Shown piece by piece: positions 17,518 through 25,269 of a stretch of DNA of 64,000 nt. The DNA is taken from the NCBI GenBank assembly GCA_020062545.1, contig JAGUWD010000003.1:172160-236159 (forward strand), written 5' to 3'. A model generated the notes under the pieces. It ran no database searches, was not told the origin of the DNA, and saw only the letters and a list, made by a program, of their open reading frames with translations. The translations under genes and the position numbers were made by a program. This DNA comes from Thermodesulfovibrionales bacterium. GTDB lineage: Bacteria > Nitrospirota > Thermodesulfovibrionia > Thermodesulfovibrionales > Dissulfurispiraceae. Position 1 is the first letter of the stretch. Every line of letters begins with the position of its first letter.

Positions 17518-17728
17518 CCGAAATTAAGCGATTTTGTAAGCACAGGCACTGCTACAAGACTTTTAAAAGTGCTTCTCATGTGTATATTAGAGATAATAAA
17601 TGCATCATCCATCAAGTATCCAATGTAGTAGATGACGGGTATAAATAAAAGTTTTAACAAGTGCGAGGTTTAAAGTCTTCCCGCAGCACCTGTGCTTACA
17701 ATCTTAATCAGAATGCTCAATTTAGGTC
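17518..17728 (+). repeat. Long-hairpin repeat, copy B
   Basis: Full copy with outer arms TTGTAAGCACAGG/CCTGTGCTTACAA. Inner arms are around AAGACTTTTAAAAGTGCTT and AAGTGCGAGGTTTAAAGTC. In the central hairpin GTATCC faces GGGTAT, one U-G wobble against copies A, C and E. It fills the znuA/MFS divergent intergenic space. Confidence 0.88.
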
Positions 17729-17747
17729 AACACTGATATAATAACAC

Positions 17748-18986
17748 ATGGACAATGGACAGAGATTCCCGGCTTTATATGTCAGGGACTTCAGGCTTTT
17801 CTGGTTCGGCCAGATAATATCCCTTTCAGGCACATGGATGCATTCCGTTGCCCAGAGCTGGCTCGTGTACTCTCTCACAAAGTCTCCACTCTACCTCGGC
17901 ATTATTGCATCCCTCTCTTCCCTGCCCATTCTTTTATTCACGCTCTTTGGCGGAATGGTTGCCGACAGGTATCCAAAGAGGAATATCCTTATTGTTACCC
18001 AGATACTGTCTGTTATTCCTGCACTTACCGTGGCAATCCTTGCCGATAAAAATATAATAACCGTCTGGCACGTTGGGGCTGTCGCTACTTTTTTAGGTGC
18101 AGTGAACGCGTTTGATGTGCCTGCACGGCAGGCATTCCTTGCAGAAGTGGTAGGCAAGGCAGATATCACCAATGCCATTGCCCTTAACTCAGCAGCCTTC
18201 AACGGAGCGCGGATTATCGGGCCTGTGATGGCAGGGTTCATAATATCCAGTGTTGGCATTCCTGCCTGTTTTTATCTCAATGCAGCGAGTTTTATCCCTG
18301 TAATTTTTGCACTCTCAAAAATAAAAGCAAAGGGGATGATAAAGTCTTATGAAGGCAATATCTGGAAGGACATAGCAGATGGATGGAGGTTTATAACAAA
18401 GGAAAAGCCTGTCTTATACATTATGTCCCTGATAGCAGTATTCAGCCTCTTTGGCGTGCCGTATATCACTCTTTTGCCTGTGCTTGCGGGCGAGGTATTG
18501 AATGTCGGGGCAAAAGGCCTGAGTTTTCTTGTTGCCTCGGCAGGTGCAGGCTCCTTTCTTGCAGCGATGATGATTGCTTTTAAGGGTGAAGTGAAAAGGA
18601 AAGATTTATATATCCCGCTTTCGGCTTTTGTCTTTTCCCTGGCTATTTTAATAATACCATTTTCAATGGATCTCCACCTATCCATGCTTCTTATATTTTT
18701 TGCAGGATGGGGGATTGTGAGCTTTCTTGCTGTAAGCAACAGCTTCATACAGCATGCAGTGCCCGATGCACTAAGGGGAAGGGTGATGAGCCTGTACACC
18801 CTTGTCTTTCTGGGCTTTGCGCCTGTAGGGAATTCCATCATAGGCATTACAGCGCATTCATTCGGCACAATTGCTTCATTGAAGATTTTTGCAATGCTGT
18901 GTATTGTCGGGAGTATAATATTTTCAACCCAATTTAAGCGATTATATATGTCAGGCACGGCTCAAAGACTTAAAAATCTGAGTTGA
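17748..18986 (+). CDS. MFS transporter (EntS/DHA3-like exporter)
   Basis: A 412-aa major facilitator with 12 predicted membrane helices. Motif A is GGMVADRYPKRNIL near residue 68, and DVPARQAFLAEVVG near 122 is typical of the EntS/drug-efflux subgroup. The substrate is unknown. Repeat copies B and C flank the gene in the same orientation. The last roughly 17 codons (RLYMSGTAQRLKNLS) are translated from a fragment of the A/E-type repeat arm, and the stop codon comes from the left end of copy C. The natural C-terminus has therefore been replaced. No clear Shine-Dalgarno sequence is visible. Confidence 0.87.
   Translation: MDNGQRFPALYVRDFRLFWFGQIISLSGTWMHSVAQSWLVYSLTKSPLYLGIIASLSSLPILLFTLFGGMVADRYPKRNILIVTQILSVIPALTVAILADKNIITVWHVGAVATFLGAVNAFDVPARQAFLAEVVGKADITNAIALNSAAFNGARIIGPVMAGFIISSVGIPACFYLNAASFIPVIFALSKIKAKGMIKSYEGNIWKDIADGWRFITKEKPVLYIMSLIAVFSLFGVPYITLLPVLAGEVLNVGAKGLSFLVASAGAGSFLAAMMIAFKGEVKRKDLYIPLSAFVFSLAILIIPFSMDLHLSMLLIFFAGWGIVSFLAVSNSFIQHAVPDALRGRVMSLYTLVFLGFAPVGNSIIGITAHSFGTIASLKIFAMLCIVGSIIFSTQFKRLYMSGTAQRLKNLS
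18933..18976 (+). repeat. Fragment of long-hairpin repeat (left arm, A/E subtype)
   Basis: About 44 bp containing AAGCGATTATATATGTCAGG and CACGGCTCAAAGACTT match the left arm of copy E. They are cut off by the start of copy C and are translated as the C-terminus of the MFS protein. Confidence 0.75.
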
Positions 18987-19189
18987 GCTATTTTGTAAGG
19001 CAGGCACTGCTATAAGACTTTAAAAAGTGCTTGCTCATGTATATATGAGAGATAACAGATGCATTATCCATCAAGTATCCAGTGTAGTAGATGACGGATA
19101 CAAGATAGAGGGTTGCACAAGTGCGGAGTTTAAAGTCTTTCCGCCGCACATGCCTTACAAATCTGAATACAGAATCGTTCAATTTAGGA
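18978..19189 (+). repeat. Long-hairpin repeat, copy C
   Basis: Full copy with its own outer-arm version, TTGTAAGGCAGG on the left and CATGCCTTACAA on the right, so both arms changed together relative to copies B and D. The central hairpin GTATCC/GGATAC has loop AGTGTAGTAGATGAC, a single change. The right end TTTAGGAG runs into the Shine-Dalgarno region of tsaB. Confidence 0.88.
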
Positions 19190-19201
19190 GAAAAGAGGCG
19201 T

Positions 19202-19885
19202 ATGAAATTCCTTGCGGTAGAGACATCCACAATGGTTGGAGGCGTGGCGATAATGGAGGATGACACCCTTATTGCCGAATCGCGGATAAATGTGAAGGTC
19301 ACGCACTCAGAGCGCATAATGGGTGCAATAGACCATATATTAATACAGTCCGGTATGAAAATAGACGACATAGATGTTTTTGCCATTGCCATTGGGCCTG
19401 GTTCATTCACGGGGTTAAGGGTCGGGCTCAGTACTGTAAAAGGACTCGTATATGCCACAGGGAAAAGACTTGTTTCGGTTCCAACCCTTGAGGCATTTGC
19501 ATGGAATATGCCGTTCAGCAAATATCAGGTTTGTCCACTCCTCGATGCGCGCAAGAAGGAGGTTTACGCAGGGATATTCAGGTGGAATGGGAATGGCTTT
19601 GCAAGGGTTATGAATGAACAGACAATAAAAATAGACAAACTACTTTCGCTGATAAATGAGCCCACAATTTTTTTAGGGGAGGGTTCGATCATCTATAAAG
19701 ACAGCATTAAAGCATGGCTTAACGATTCGGCTATATTCGGAAATCCGCAGGATATGGTACCTTCGCCTGCCAATGTTGCATATATAGGTATGATAAAAGC
19801 AAAAAAGGGTGAGTTCGAAGACCCCATAAAACTTGTGCCACTGTACATCAGGAAATCAGAAGCAGAAATAAAGCTTAGTTTATGA
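19202..19885 (+). CDS. tsaB: tRNA threonylcarbamoyladenosine synthesis protein TsaB
   Basis: Pseudo-enzyme of the ASKHA fold that pairs with TsaD and TsaE in making t6A37 on ANN-decoding tRNAs. From ATG at 19202 (MKFLAVETST) it is 227 aa. The segment AIAIGPGSFTGLRVGLSTVKG, starting near residue 61, is the family signature. I reject the upstream in-frame start at 19121 because it would translate repeat copy C. GAGAAAAGAGGCG supplies the ribosome site. It overlaps rimI by four bases. Confidence 0.93.
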   Translation: MKFLAVETSTMVGGVAIMEDDTLIAESRINVKVTHSERIMGAIDHILIQSGMKIDDIDVFAIAIGPGSFTGLRVGLSTVKGLVYATGKRLVSVPTLEAFAWNMPFSKYQVCPLLDARKKEVYAGIFRWNGNGFARVMNEQTIKIDKLLSLINEPTIFLGEGSIIYKDSIKAWLNDSAIFGNPQDMVPSPANVAYIGMIKAKKGEFEDPIKLVPLYIRKSEAEIKLSL

Positions 19886-20325
19886 ATACCGTATACATCC
19901 GTGAAATGTATCCAGATGATATCCCTGAAATCGTAAGCATTGAAAAGCTCTCTTTCAGTACGCCATGGTCAGAGACATCATTCCGCAGCGAGATTTACAG
20001 CAGGTATTCGGTTACAAGGGTTGCCGAGCTTAATGGAGTTATCGTGGGATATATCTGCGTAAAGCATGTGGCGGATGAATGCCATCTCCTTGATCTGGCA
20101 GTGCACCCTGATTACAGAAGGCGCGGCATTGCAAGGGCGCTGCTCGATAATGTGATTCAGGAATTAAGGATAGAGGGCTGCAGGTTTTTTTATCTCGAGG
20201 TGAGGTCATCCAATTATGCTGCAAGGAAGCTCTATGAGAAGTTCGGATTCAATATGGTCGGGATAAGGAAGGGCTATTATGTAAATCCAGCAGAGGATGC
20301 GGTTATCATGATGATGGAGCTTTAA
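19882..20325 (+). CDS. rimI: Ribosomal-protein-alanine N-acetyltransferase
   Basis: A 147-aa GNAT acetyltransferase that acetylates the N-terminal alanine of S18 in E. coli. The acetyl-CoA motif is LAVHPDYRRRGIARALL (residues 73-89), and SNYAARKLYEKFGF near 112-125 is typical of RimI. The ATGA overlap with tsaB shows the common tsaB-rimI pairing. It ends 2 bp before the convergent XRE gene. Confidence 0.92.
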   Translation: MNTVYIREMYPDDIPEIVSIEKLSFSTPWSETSFRSEIYSRYSVTRVAELNGVIVGYICVKHVADECHLLDLAVHPDYRRRGIARALLDNVIQELRIEGCRFFYLEVRSSNYAARKLYEKFGFNMVGIRKGYYVNPAEDAVIMMMEL

Positions 20326-20327
20326 TC

Positions 20328-20690
20328 CTATTTTGCCACCGCCTTTATAAATTCGATAACGGCTTTCCTTACCTTTTTATCTTTTATCTCCCTGAATAAA
20401 TGCAGCAGGAGTTGTTCATCGTCCGTTATCTTTCCATAGGCTGCCCGTGTTTCTGAAACCACCAGTTTCTCCGGCGAAAAGAATTCGTTTATTGGTACAT
20501 CGAGTGCCTTTGCTATCTGTTTAAGCCTGTCGACGCTTATTCTGTTGGTCCCCTTTTCGTATTTCTGCACCTGTTGATACGATACGCCGATAACCTCTGC
20601 CAGATCCATCTGTGACATGCCTTTTGCCTTCCTGTATTCCTTCACGATCTGGCCGGTTGTTTTTCTTTTATATCCGGCTGTTCTTCTCAT
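20328..20690 (-). CDS. XRE-family transcription regulator
   Basis: A 120-aa DNA-binding protein. The helix-turn-helix occupies about residues 14-70 (GMSQMDLAEVIGVSYQQVQK, then NRISVDRLKQIAKALDVPI), followed by a helical tail ending KAVIEFIKAVAK. It resembles small SinR/ClgR-like regulators from alphaproteobacteria and related groups. It is transcribed divergently from the receiver protein. Palindromic TACAA/TTGTA sites in the shared region are plausible operators. Confidence 0.87.
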   Translation of the reverse strand: MRRTAGYKRKTTGQIVKEYRKAKGMSQMDLAEVIGVSYQQVQKYEKGTNRISVDRLKQIAKALDVPINEFFSPEKLVVSETRAAYGKITDDEQLLLHLFREIKDKKVRKAVIEFIKAVAK

Positions 20691-20758
20691 ATAATCCGCC
20701 TGACTGAAATTGTTTAAGAAGTCTATAGGTAAGATTGCAGCGAAGTCTATAAATCTAT

Positions 20759-20801
20759 GGTTGTAAAAAATATTGACAAATACAACCTATAATTGTATAT
20801 T
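20759..20801 (+). promoter_or_regulatory. Promoter and inverted-repeat operator of the receiver gene
   Basis: TTGACA (20773-20778), a 17-bp spacer and TATATT (20796-20801) form a near-consensus promoter. GGTTGTA (20759-20765) with TACAACC (20781-20787), and TACAA (20781-20785) with TTGTA (20793-20797), are inverted repeats over it. ATTGTATAT recurs at 20832-20840. These are candidate binding sites for the divergent XRE regulator. Confidence 0.6.
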
Positions 20802-20838
20802 TTTATGAAGTTTTTATGAAGGCTCTATCTGATTGTAT

Positions 20839-21198
20839 ATGAAAAAGCAGAAGACAGTTCTTGTTGCAGATGATGATGAAATGGTCAGGAAATTTCTTTT
20901 CGATGTCCTTCGTCTTTACGGGTTTGATGTGCAGGCTGCCAATGACGGGGTTTCTGCCCTTGATCTCCTGAAAGCATCGGACTTTGATATAGTCATTACC
21001 GATTATGCCATGCCAGGGATGAACGGGATAGAGCTTACAAAGATAATGCGTTCACAATGCCCGAACTCTTTGATAATCGGTATTAGTGCCGATTGCGATG
21101 AAAGGGTTTTTCTCGATGCAGGGGCAGATGCATTTCTTCACAAACCATTTTATATCCACGACCTCCTGACGGTAATCCGTCAGAAAATGCCCTGGTAA
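20839..21198 (+). CDS. Single-domain response regulator
   Basis: A receiver domain alone (119 aa from ATG at 20839), with no output domain. It has the acidic pocket VADDDE near the start, phospho-acceptor Asp in IVITDYAMPGMNG, a Ser in IGISADC for signal switching and Lys in LHKPF. It probably acts like CheY or Spo0F on a protein partner, and no kinase is encoded nearby. The strong promoter and putative operator upstream suggest control by the divergent regulator. Confidence 0.88.
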   Translation: MKKQKTVLVADDDEMVRKFLFDVLRLYGFDVQAANDGVSALDLLKASDFDIVITDYAMPGMNGIELTKIMRSQCPNSLIIGISADCDERVFLDAGADAFLHKPFYIHDLLTVIRQKMPW

Positions 21199-21265
21199 AT
21201 TTGACTTTAGATATATTAATATGCAATTATTAAACAATAGATTTTTATCAGGAGGTTTCTTTATT

Positions 21266-21475
21266 ATGCCTATCTATGAATATGCCTGTACTAAATGTAA
21301 CGAAGTTTTCTCGGTATTCCAGAGCGTAAATGCCAGCGAAAAAGATACAAGATGTCCGAAATGCGGCTCCAATGACGTAAAGAAGAAGGTTTCGGCTTTT
21401 AGCTGTTGCTCCATTGGCGGCGGTAGTACATCCTTTGGTTCTTCAGGAGGATTTGGCGGCTTTGGCGGTGGCTGA
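21266..21475 (+). CDS. FmdB-family zinc-ribbon protein
   Basis: A 69-aa protein starting MPIYEYACTKC, with two CxxC knuckles (CTKC and CPKC) forming a zinc ribbon and a Gly/Ser/Phe-rich tail ending GGFGGFGGG. This plan is common for FmdB/CxxC_CXXC_SSSS proteins of unknown role. AGGAGG lies 10 bp before ATG at 21266, which makes that the start rather than an in-frame codon at 21221. Confidence 0.88.
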   Translation: MPIYEYACTKCNEVFSVFQSVNASEKDTRCPKCGSNDVKKKVSAFSCCSIGGGSTSFGSSGGFGGFGGG

Positions 21476-21499
21476 GGCCCTTCCTGCTGAACCGTAGGT

Positions 21500-22237
21500 T
21501 TAGCCCATCATATTTATCTTGTGCGAGAGGCACCCTGCTCCGAAGCCGTTGTCTATATTCACAACAGCTATGCCCGGAACGCACGAGTTGAGCATTGCAA
21601 ATAATGCTGTAAGTCCTCCAAGGCTTGTTCCGTAACCCACTGATGTGGGCACTGCTATGACCGGCTTATCAGCGAGCCCTCCAACAACCGAAGGCAATGC
21701 CCCTTCCATTCCGGCAACTACTACTATAACTCTTGTTTTTTGTATTAATTTTCTGTGGCTCAGGAGTCTGTGAATCCCTGCAACTCCAACATCATATAGT
21801 CTTTCTGTCCTGCTGCCCAGGAAAGATGCCGTTACTTCTGCCTCTTCTGCTACCGGTATATCTGATGTCCCTGCTGAAATGATGAGGATGTGACCTTTTT
21901 TATTTTTTGTTTCCCCATAAGAGATGATTTTTGATTCAGGATAGAACTTTGCTTTTTTTAAGTTTAATGTCCTGTATATCTCTTCTGAAGCCTTCGTGAT
22001 GAGAAATCTTCCGCTTTTTTTCAGCATTGCATTGGCTATGGCCACCACATCATCTGTCTTCTTATTCTTTGCGAATATCACTTCAGGAACGCCGTTTCTT
22101 ATGCCCCTGTGATGGTCTATCTTTGCAAAATCCATATCCTCGTAAGGCAGGTGTTTGAGGGTATCGAGCGCCTTGCCTATAGATGTTTTGCCGTTTCTTA
22201 CGTCGTTAAGGAGTGATTCTAATTTCTTAGTATCCAT
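21500..22237 (-). CDS. larB: Nickel-pincer cofactor biosynthesis protein LarB
   Basis: A 245-aa protein with an AIR-carboxylase (PurE-like) C-terminal half. LarB carboxylates and hydrolyses nicotinic acid adenine dinucleotide in the first step to the nickel-pincer nucleotide of lactate racemase. Visible signatures are HHRGIRNGVPEVIFAKNK near residue 42, ISAGTSDIPVAEEA near 121 and VVVAGMEGALPSVVGGL near 172. larC and larE are not in the window. It overlaps gpsA by 11 bp and is read after it. Confidence 0.9.
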   Translation of the reverse strand: MDTKKLESLLNDVRNGKTSIGKALDTLKHLPYEDMDFAKIDHHRGIRNGVPEVIFAKNKKTDDVVAIANAMLKKSGRFLITKASEEIYRTLNLKKAKFYPESKIISYGETKNKKGHILIISAGTSDIPVAEEAEVTASFLGSRTERLYDVGVAGIHRLLSHRKLIQKTRVIVVVAGMEGALPSVVGGLADKPVIAVPTSVGYGTSLGGLTALFAMLNSCVPGIAVVNIDNGFGAGCLSHKINMMG

Positions 22238-23237
22238 AGAATTCGGATTTCAGGGTGCGGTTCATAAGATCCCTGACGGCTTCCTTAGGCGGTTTGTCTT
22301 TATAGAGGGTGAGATATACCTGCTCTATTATGGGCATGTCTATAGCATATTTTCTTGAGAGGTCATACGCAGAAAGCGTTGTAGTCACTCCTTCGGCAAC
22401 AGACATTGTCTGGCTTATGATTTCTGATAATGTTAATCCCTGTCCAAGCTTATATCCTACAGAGTAGTTCCTCGACAACGGGCCTGTACAGGTTAATACA
22501 AGGTCTCCGAGGCCGCTTAAACCTGAGAATGTGATTTCCTTTGCATTCATGCTGATGCCCAGTCTTGTTATTTCAGAAAGGCCCCTTGTTATTAATGCTG
22601 CCCTTGAATTGTATCCGAGCCCGAGTCCGTCACAAATGCCTGCTGCGATTGCTATCACATTTTTTAGGGCTCCGCCTATCTCTGTGCCGATCACGTCATC
22701 GTGGGTGTATACCCTGAAGTAGTCTGTATTGAACACCTCCTGAAGGAGCAGGCCTGTCTTCCTGTCTTCTGTTGCGAGGGTCACTGCAGTTGGCATTTTT
22801 GCTATTACCTCTTTTGCAAAGCTCGGGCCCGAAAGGACGGAGACCGGTTTGTTCAGAATTTCCTTTATTATCATTGAAGGGGTCAGTAGCGTATTATTCT
22901 CTATGCCCTTTGATGCGCTTATGATGATGGATTCGTCCCTTATGTAAGATTTGGCCTGTGTGAATATGGATCTTATGTGCTGGGTAGGGACAACGTTTAA
23001 TATGTAGCGGGAATTTGTTACTGCCTCAGCAATATCATGGGTAGCCCTTAAGTTCTCTGATATAACCACATCGGGCAGATAAATATTATTCACCCTTTCC
23101 TTGTTGATGTGTTCCGCCAGATCCCTTTCGTATGCCCACAATGTTACATCATAGCCCTTTTCTGCGAGGAGCGAGGCGAGGGTGGTTCCCCAGCTTCCGG
23201 CGCCTATAACTGATATATAGCTATTGGGATAATTCAT
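22227..23237 (-). CDS. gpsA: Glycerol-3-phosphate dehydrogenase [NAD(P)+]
   Basis: Reduces dihydroxyacetone phosphate to sn-glycerol-3-phosphate for phospholipid synthesis. The N-terminal Rossmann motif is VIGAGSWGTTLA (residues 10-21). VLSGPSFAKEV near 134, the catalytic Lys in IGGALKNVIAIAAG near 190 and RNYSVGYKLG near 255 complete the signature. At 336 aa it is normal length. It is the first of two overlapping genes with larB and is separated from bioF by 27 bp. Confidence 0.95.
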   Translation of the reverse strand: MNYPNSYISVIGAGSWGTTLASLLAEKGYDVTLWAYERDLAEHINKERVNNIYLPDVVISENLRATHDIAEAVTNSRYILNVVPTQHIRSIFTQAKSYIRDESIIISASKGIENNTLLTPSMIIKEILNKPVSVLSGPSFAKEVIAKMPTAVTLATEDRKTGLLLQEVFNTDYFRVYTHDDVIGTEIGGALKNVIAIAAGICDGLGLGYNSRAALITRGLSEITRLGISMNAKEITFSGLSGLGDLVLTCTGPLSRNYSVGYKLGQGLTLSEIISQTMSVAEGVTTTLSAYDLSRKYAIDMPIIEQVYLTLYKDKPPKEAVRDLMNRTLKSEFYGY

Positions 23238-23264
23238 AGAGATAAAAATATAACAGAAACAGTT

Positions 23265-24401
23265 TTATTTGGCAAATAACAGCACTTTCAGCAGTTCGTC
23301 AATATCATCTTCTGTGTGTGCTGCTGTGACCGTAACCCTTAATCTTGGCACCTTCACTGTCGGTGGCCTTATGGCAGGGGCATAGATATTGTGGCTCATA
23401 AGTAATTCCGAGAATTTCAGCGTGGTGTTGGTATCGCCAACGACAACGGGTATTATCGGTGTTTCGCTGTCTATTGTATCAAATTTTAAATCCTTGATTC
23501 CTTTGAAAAGCCTTTCCCGATTCTGCCATAATTTTTTCACAAGAGATAAATCGTTTTGTAGAATTTTCAATGCCTCAATTGATGCTGCAAATATGCATGC
23601 AGGCAGGGCTGTTGAATAGATAAATCCCCTTGCTGTGTTTGTGAGCCAGTCAGTGACATTTTTATCAGCAGCTATGAATGCGCCATAGGAGCCGAGGGCC
23701 TTTGAGAATGTCCCCATCTGGATTATTTTATGACCGGGTTTTATACCAAAATGGGATAATGCACCTTTGCCATTGCCCAACACACCTGTTCCGTGTGCAT
23801 CGTCTATATAAAGTATTGCATTGTGCCTTTGGCAAATATCAGAAATTTCCTTTAGTGGAGCAATATCGCCATCCATGCTGAATACAGTGTCTGTTATGAC
23901 TATCTTTCTTTTTCCATTTTCCTTTTTTATTAATTCTGAAAGGTGCTCTACATCTCTGTGTCTGTAAATCGCCTTTTTTGCCCTGCTTAATCTGCATCCG
24001 TCGATGATGCTTGCATGGTTGAGCTCATCGCTGAAAATGACATCCCCTTCACCTGCAATGGCCGGTATGGCACTTATATTTGCTGTATATCCTGAATTAA
24101 ATATCAATGCGGCCTCTGCGCCTTTGAATTCAGCTATCTTTCTTTCCAACTCTCCATGTAATTCTGTCCCCCCTGATAAAAGCCTTGATGCGCCTGAGCC
24201 GAATCCATATTTATCCAGTGCCTTTTTTGCGGCTTCTGTTATGGATGGATGGTTTGCAAGTCCGAGGTAATCATTGGATGAGAAATTTATATGTTCAATG
24301 CCATTTATCAATATCTTTGCAGTGGTACAAGCCGGTCCCCTGTCCCTTATCTGCCTGAATAGATTATCCTGTCGTAACCTTTCCAACTCCTCAAAAAACA
24401 C
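23265..24401 (-). CDS. bioF: 8-amino-7-oxononanoate synthase
   Basis: PLP-dependent alpha-oxoamine synthase condensing pimeloyl-ACP/CoA with alanine in biotin synthesis. It shows FSSNDYLGLANHP near residue 40, ELNHASIIDGCRLS near 130, YIDDAHGTGVLG near 200 and the PLP lysine in GTFSKALGSYGAFIA near 230. At 378 aa it is normal length. A second alpha-oxoamine synthase at 57538-58749 is more like serine palmitoyltransferase, which makes BioF the better call here. Other biotin genes are not present in the window. Confidence 0.9.
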   Translation of the reverse strand: MFFEELERLRQDNLFRQIRDRGPACTTAKILINGIEHINFSSNDYLGLANHPSITEAAKKALDKYGFGSGASRLLSGGTELHGELERKIAEFKGAEAALIFNSGYTANISAIPAIAGEGDVIFSDELNHASIIDGCRLSRAKKAIYRHRDVEHLSELIKKENGKRKIVITDTVFSMDGDIAPLKEISDICQRHNAILYIDDAHGTGVLGNGKGALSHFGIKPGHKIIQMGTFSKALGSYGAFIAADKNVTDWLTNTARGFIYSTALPACIFAASIEALKILQNDLSLVKKLWQNRERLFKGIKDLKFDTIDSETPIIPVVVGDTNTTLKFSELLMSHNIYAPAIRPPTVKVPRLRVTVTAAHTEDDIDELLKVLLFAK

Positions 24402-24422
24402 CTTATACCCCTATCATATTGC

Positions 24423-24465
24423 CCAATATATGGTATTTTTTCTAAAAAAATACCACATAATATGG
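24423..24465. promoter_or_regulatory. Palindrome in the bioF/mraZ intergenic region
   Basis: GGTATTTTTT (24432-24441) pairs perfectly with AAAAAATACC (24445-24454) across three bases. The flanks CCAATATAT and ATAATATGG extend the symmetry. It lies upstream of bioF and could be an operator. I do not recognise the binding protein. Confidence 0.4.
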
Positions 24466-24492
24466 AAATTTTTGAAAAAATGCATTTTTTTC

Positions 24493-24522
24493 TTGACAAT
24501 CCCTATTTTTTATAAATATCAT
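24493..24522 (+). promoter_or_regulatory. mraZ (dcw cluster) promoter
   Basis: TTGACA (24493-24498), an 18-bp spacer and TATCAT (24517-24522), one mismatch from TATAAT. Transcription would start at about 24529, right at the first GTGG box. Confidence 0.65.
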
Positions 24523-24528
24523 TTCATT

Positions 24529-24552
24529 GTGGTAAAAAGTGGTATAAAGTGG
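24529..24552 (+). promoter_or_regulatory. MraZ box: three GTGG repeats at 10-bp spacing
   Basis: GTGG occurs at 24529, 24539 and 24549, exactly one helical turn apart, in the form GTGGTAAAAA, GTGGTATAAA, GTGGAGG. MraZ is known to bind short direct repeats of TGGG/GTGG type just before its own gene. The third repeat merges with the ribosome site. Confidence 0.75.
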
Positions 24553-24563
24553 AGGAAAAGGGA

Positions 24564-25019
24564 ATGACCTCGTTTTTGGGCAAATATTACTACACCTTAG
24601 ACCCTAAGGGGAGAATCATCATCCCTGCTCCTCTCCGTGACATCATCTCCAAAAAATACACTAATTCAAAACTATATATCACAAATGCCGCATTTGACAA
24701 GTGCCTGCATATATATCCGCTTGATGAATGGAACAAGCTGGAGGAAAAGATACGGTCAATGCCAAAGATGGAAGAGGCCGTAAAGTATTTTTTGAGGCGC
24801 GTTATTGCATCTGCCATCGAGTGCGAGATGGACAAACAGGGAAGGATACTCATTCCCTATGAGTACAGGCAGGATGCCGGGATAAATACAGAGGTCGTTA
24901 TAGTCGGACAACTGGACAAGATAGAGATATGGGATAAGGCTACATGGAGCGATGTGACCGATCCAAAGAAGGTTGATGCAAAGGCGTATGAGTCGGTGCT
25001 TGCAGGTTATGGACTGTAG
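24564..25019 (+). CDS. mraZ: Transcriptional regulator MraZ
   Basis: AbrB-fold, ring-forming DNA-binding protein that controls the division and cell-wall cluster it heads. Two SpoVT/AbrB-like halves are visible: YYYTLDPKGRIIIPAPLRD near residue 9 and CEMDKQGRILIPYEYRQ near 89. ATG at 24564, with GGAGG 8 bp upstream, fits the family start better than GTG at 24549. At 151 aa it is normal length. GTGG repeats immediately upstream are its probable autoregulatory site. Confidence 0.94.
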   Translation: MTSFLGKYYYTLDPKGRIIIPAPLRDIISKKYTNSKLYITNAAFDKCLHIYPLDEWNKLEEKIRSMPKMEEAVKYFLRRVIASAIECEMDKQGRILIPYEYRQDAGINTEVVIVGQLDKIEIWDKATWSDVTDPKKVDAKAYESVLAGYGL

Positions 25020-25092
25020 ACAGAACACATTACGGGGAATGCCGGGAATATCCTTATGCATTCCGTCTCCCTTTAAGAAAGGAGGTAGTGTT

Positions 25093-25269
25093 ATGTTGAC
25101 AGTGGAGGAAGTAAGGGAAGCTGTAAAGGCATCGCCATTTTATGAAAAATGGGGGAATGAGAATGATATGGAAGAGATAATCGCCAGGATAAAGGAGCAT
25201 ATAGACCCGTTCTCCCTGTACAACTACAATGTGTCCCATTACGTGGGTGAGGTCTATGCCGGTGCATAG
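25093..25269 (+). CDS. 58-aa protein of unknown function in the dcw cluster
   Basis: A small acidic soluble protein (VEEVREAVKASPFYEKWG near the start, SLYNYNVSHYVGEVY near the end) with no known motif. A near-perfect Shine-Dalgarno AAAGGAGG 7 bp before ATG argues that it is real. It sits between mraZ and rsmH, which are normally adjacent. I do not recognise the family. The tail codons run into the CATAGCT heptamer region before rsmH. Confidence 0.7.
   Translation: MLTVEEVREAVKASPFYEKWGNENDMEEIIARIKEHIDPFSLYNYNVSHYVGEVYAGA

Noticed and set aside
17737..17742. TATAAT just before the MFS start as a leaderless promoter
   Set aside because: No matching -35, and the start would fall on the initiation codon; too weak to call.
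18347..18958. 203-codon minus-strand frame opposite the MFS gene
   Set aside because: It is antisense to a clear 12-helix transporter and has no recognisable motif.
19121..19201. Longer TsaB starting at 19121
   Set aside because: It would translate the right arm of repeat copy C; MKFLAVETST at 19202 matches the family start.
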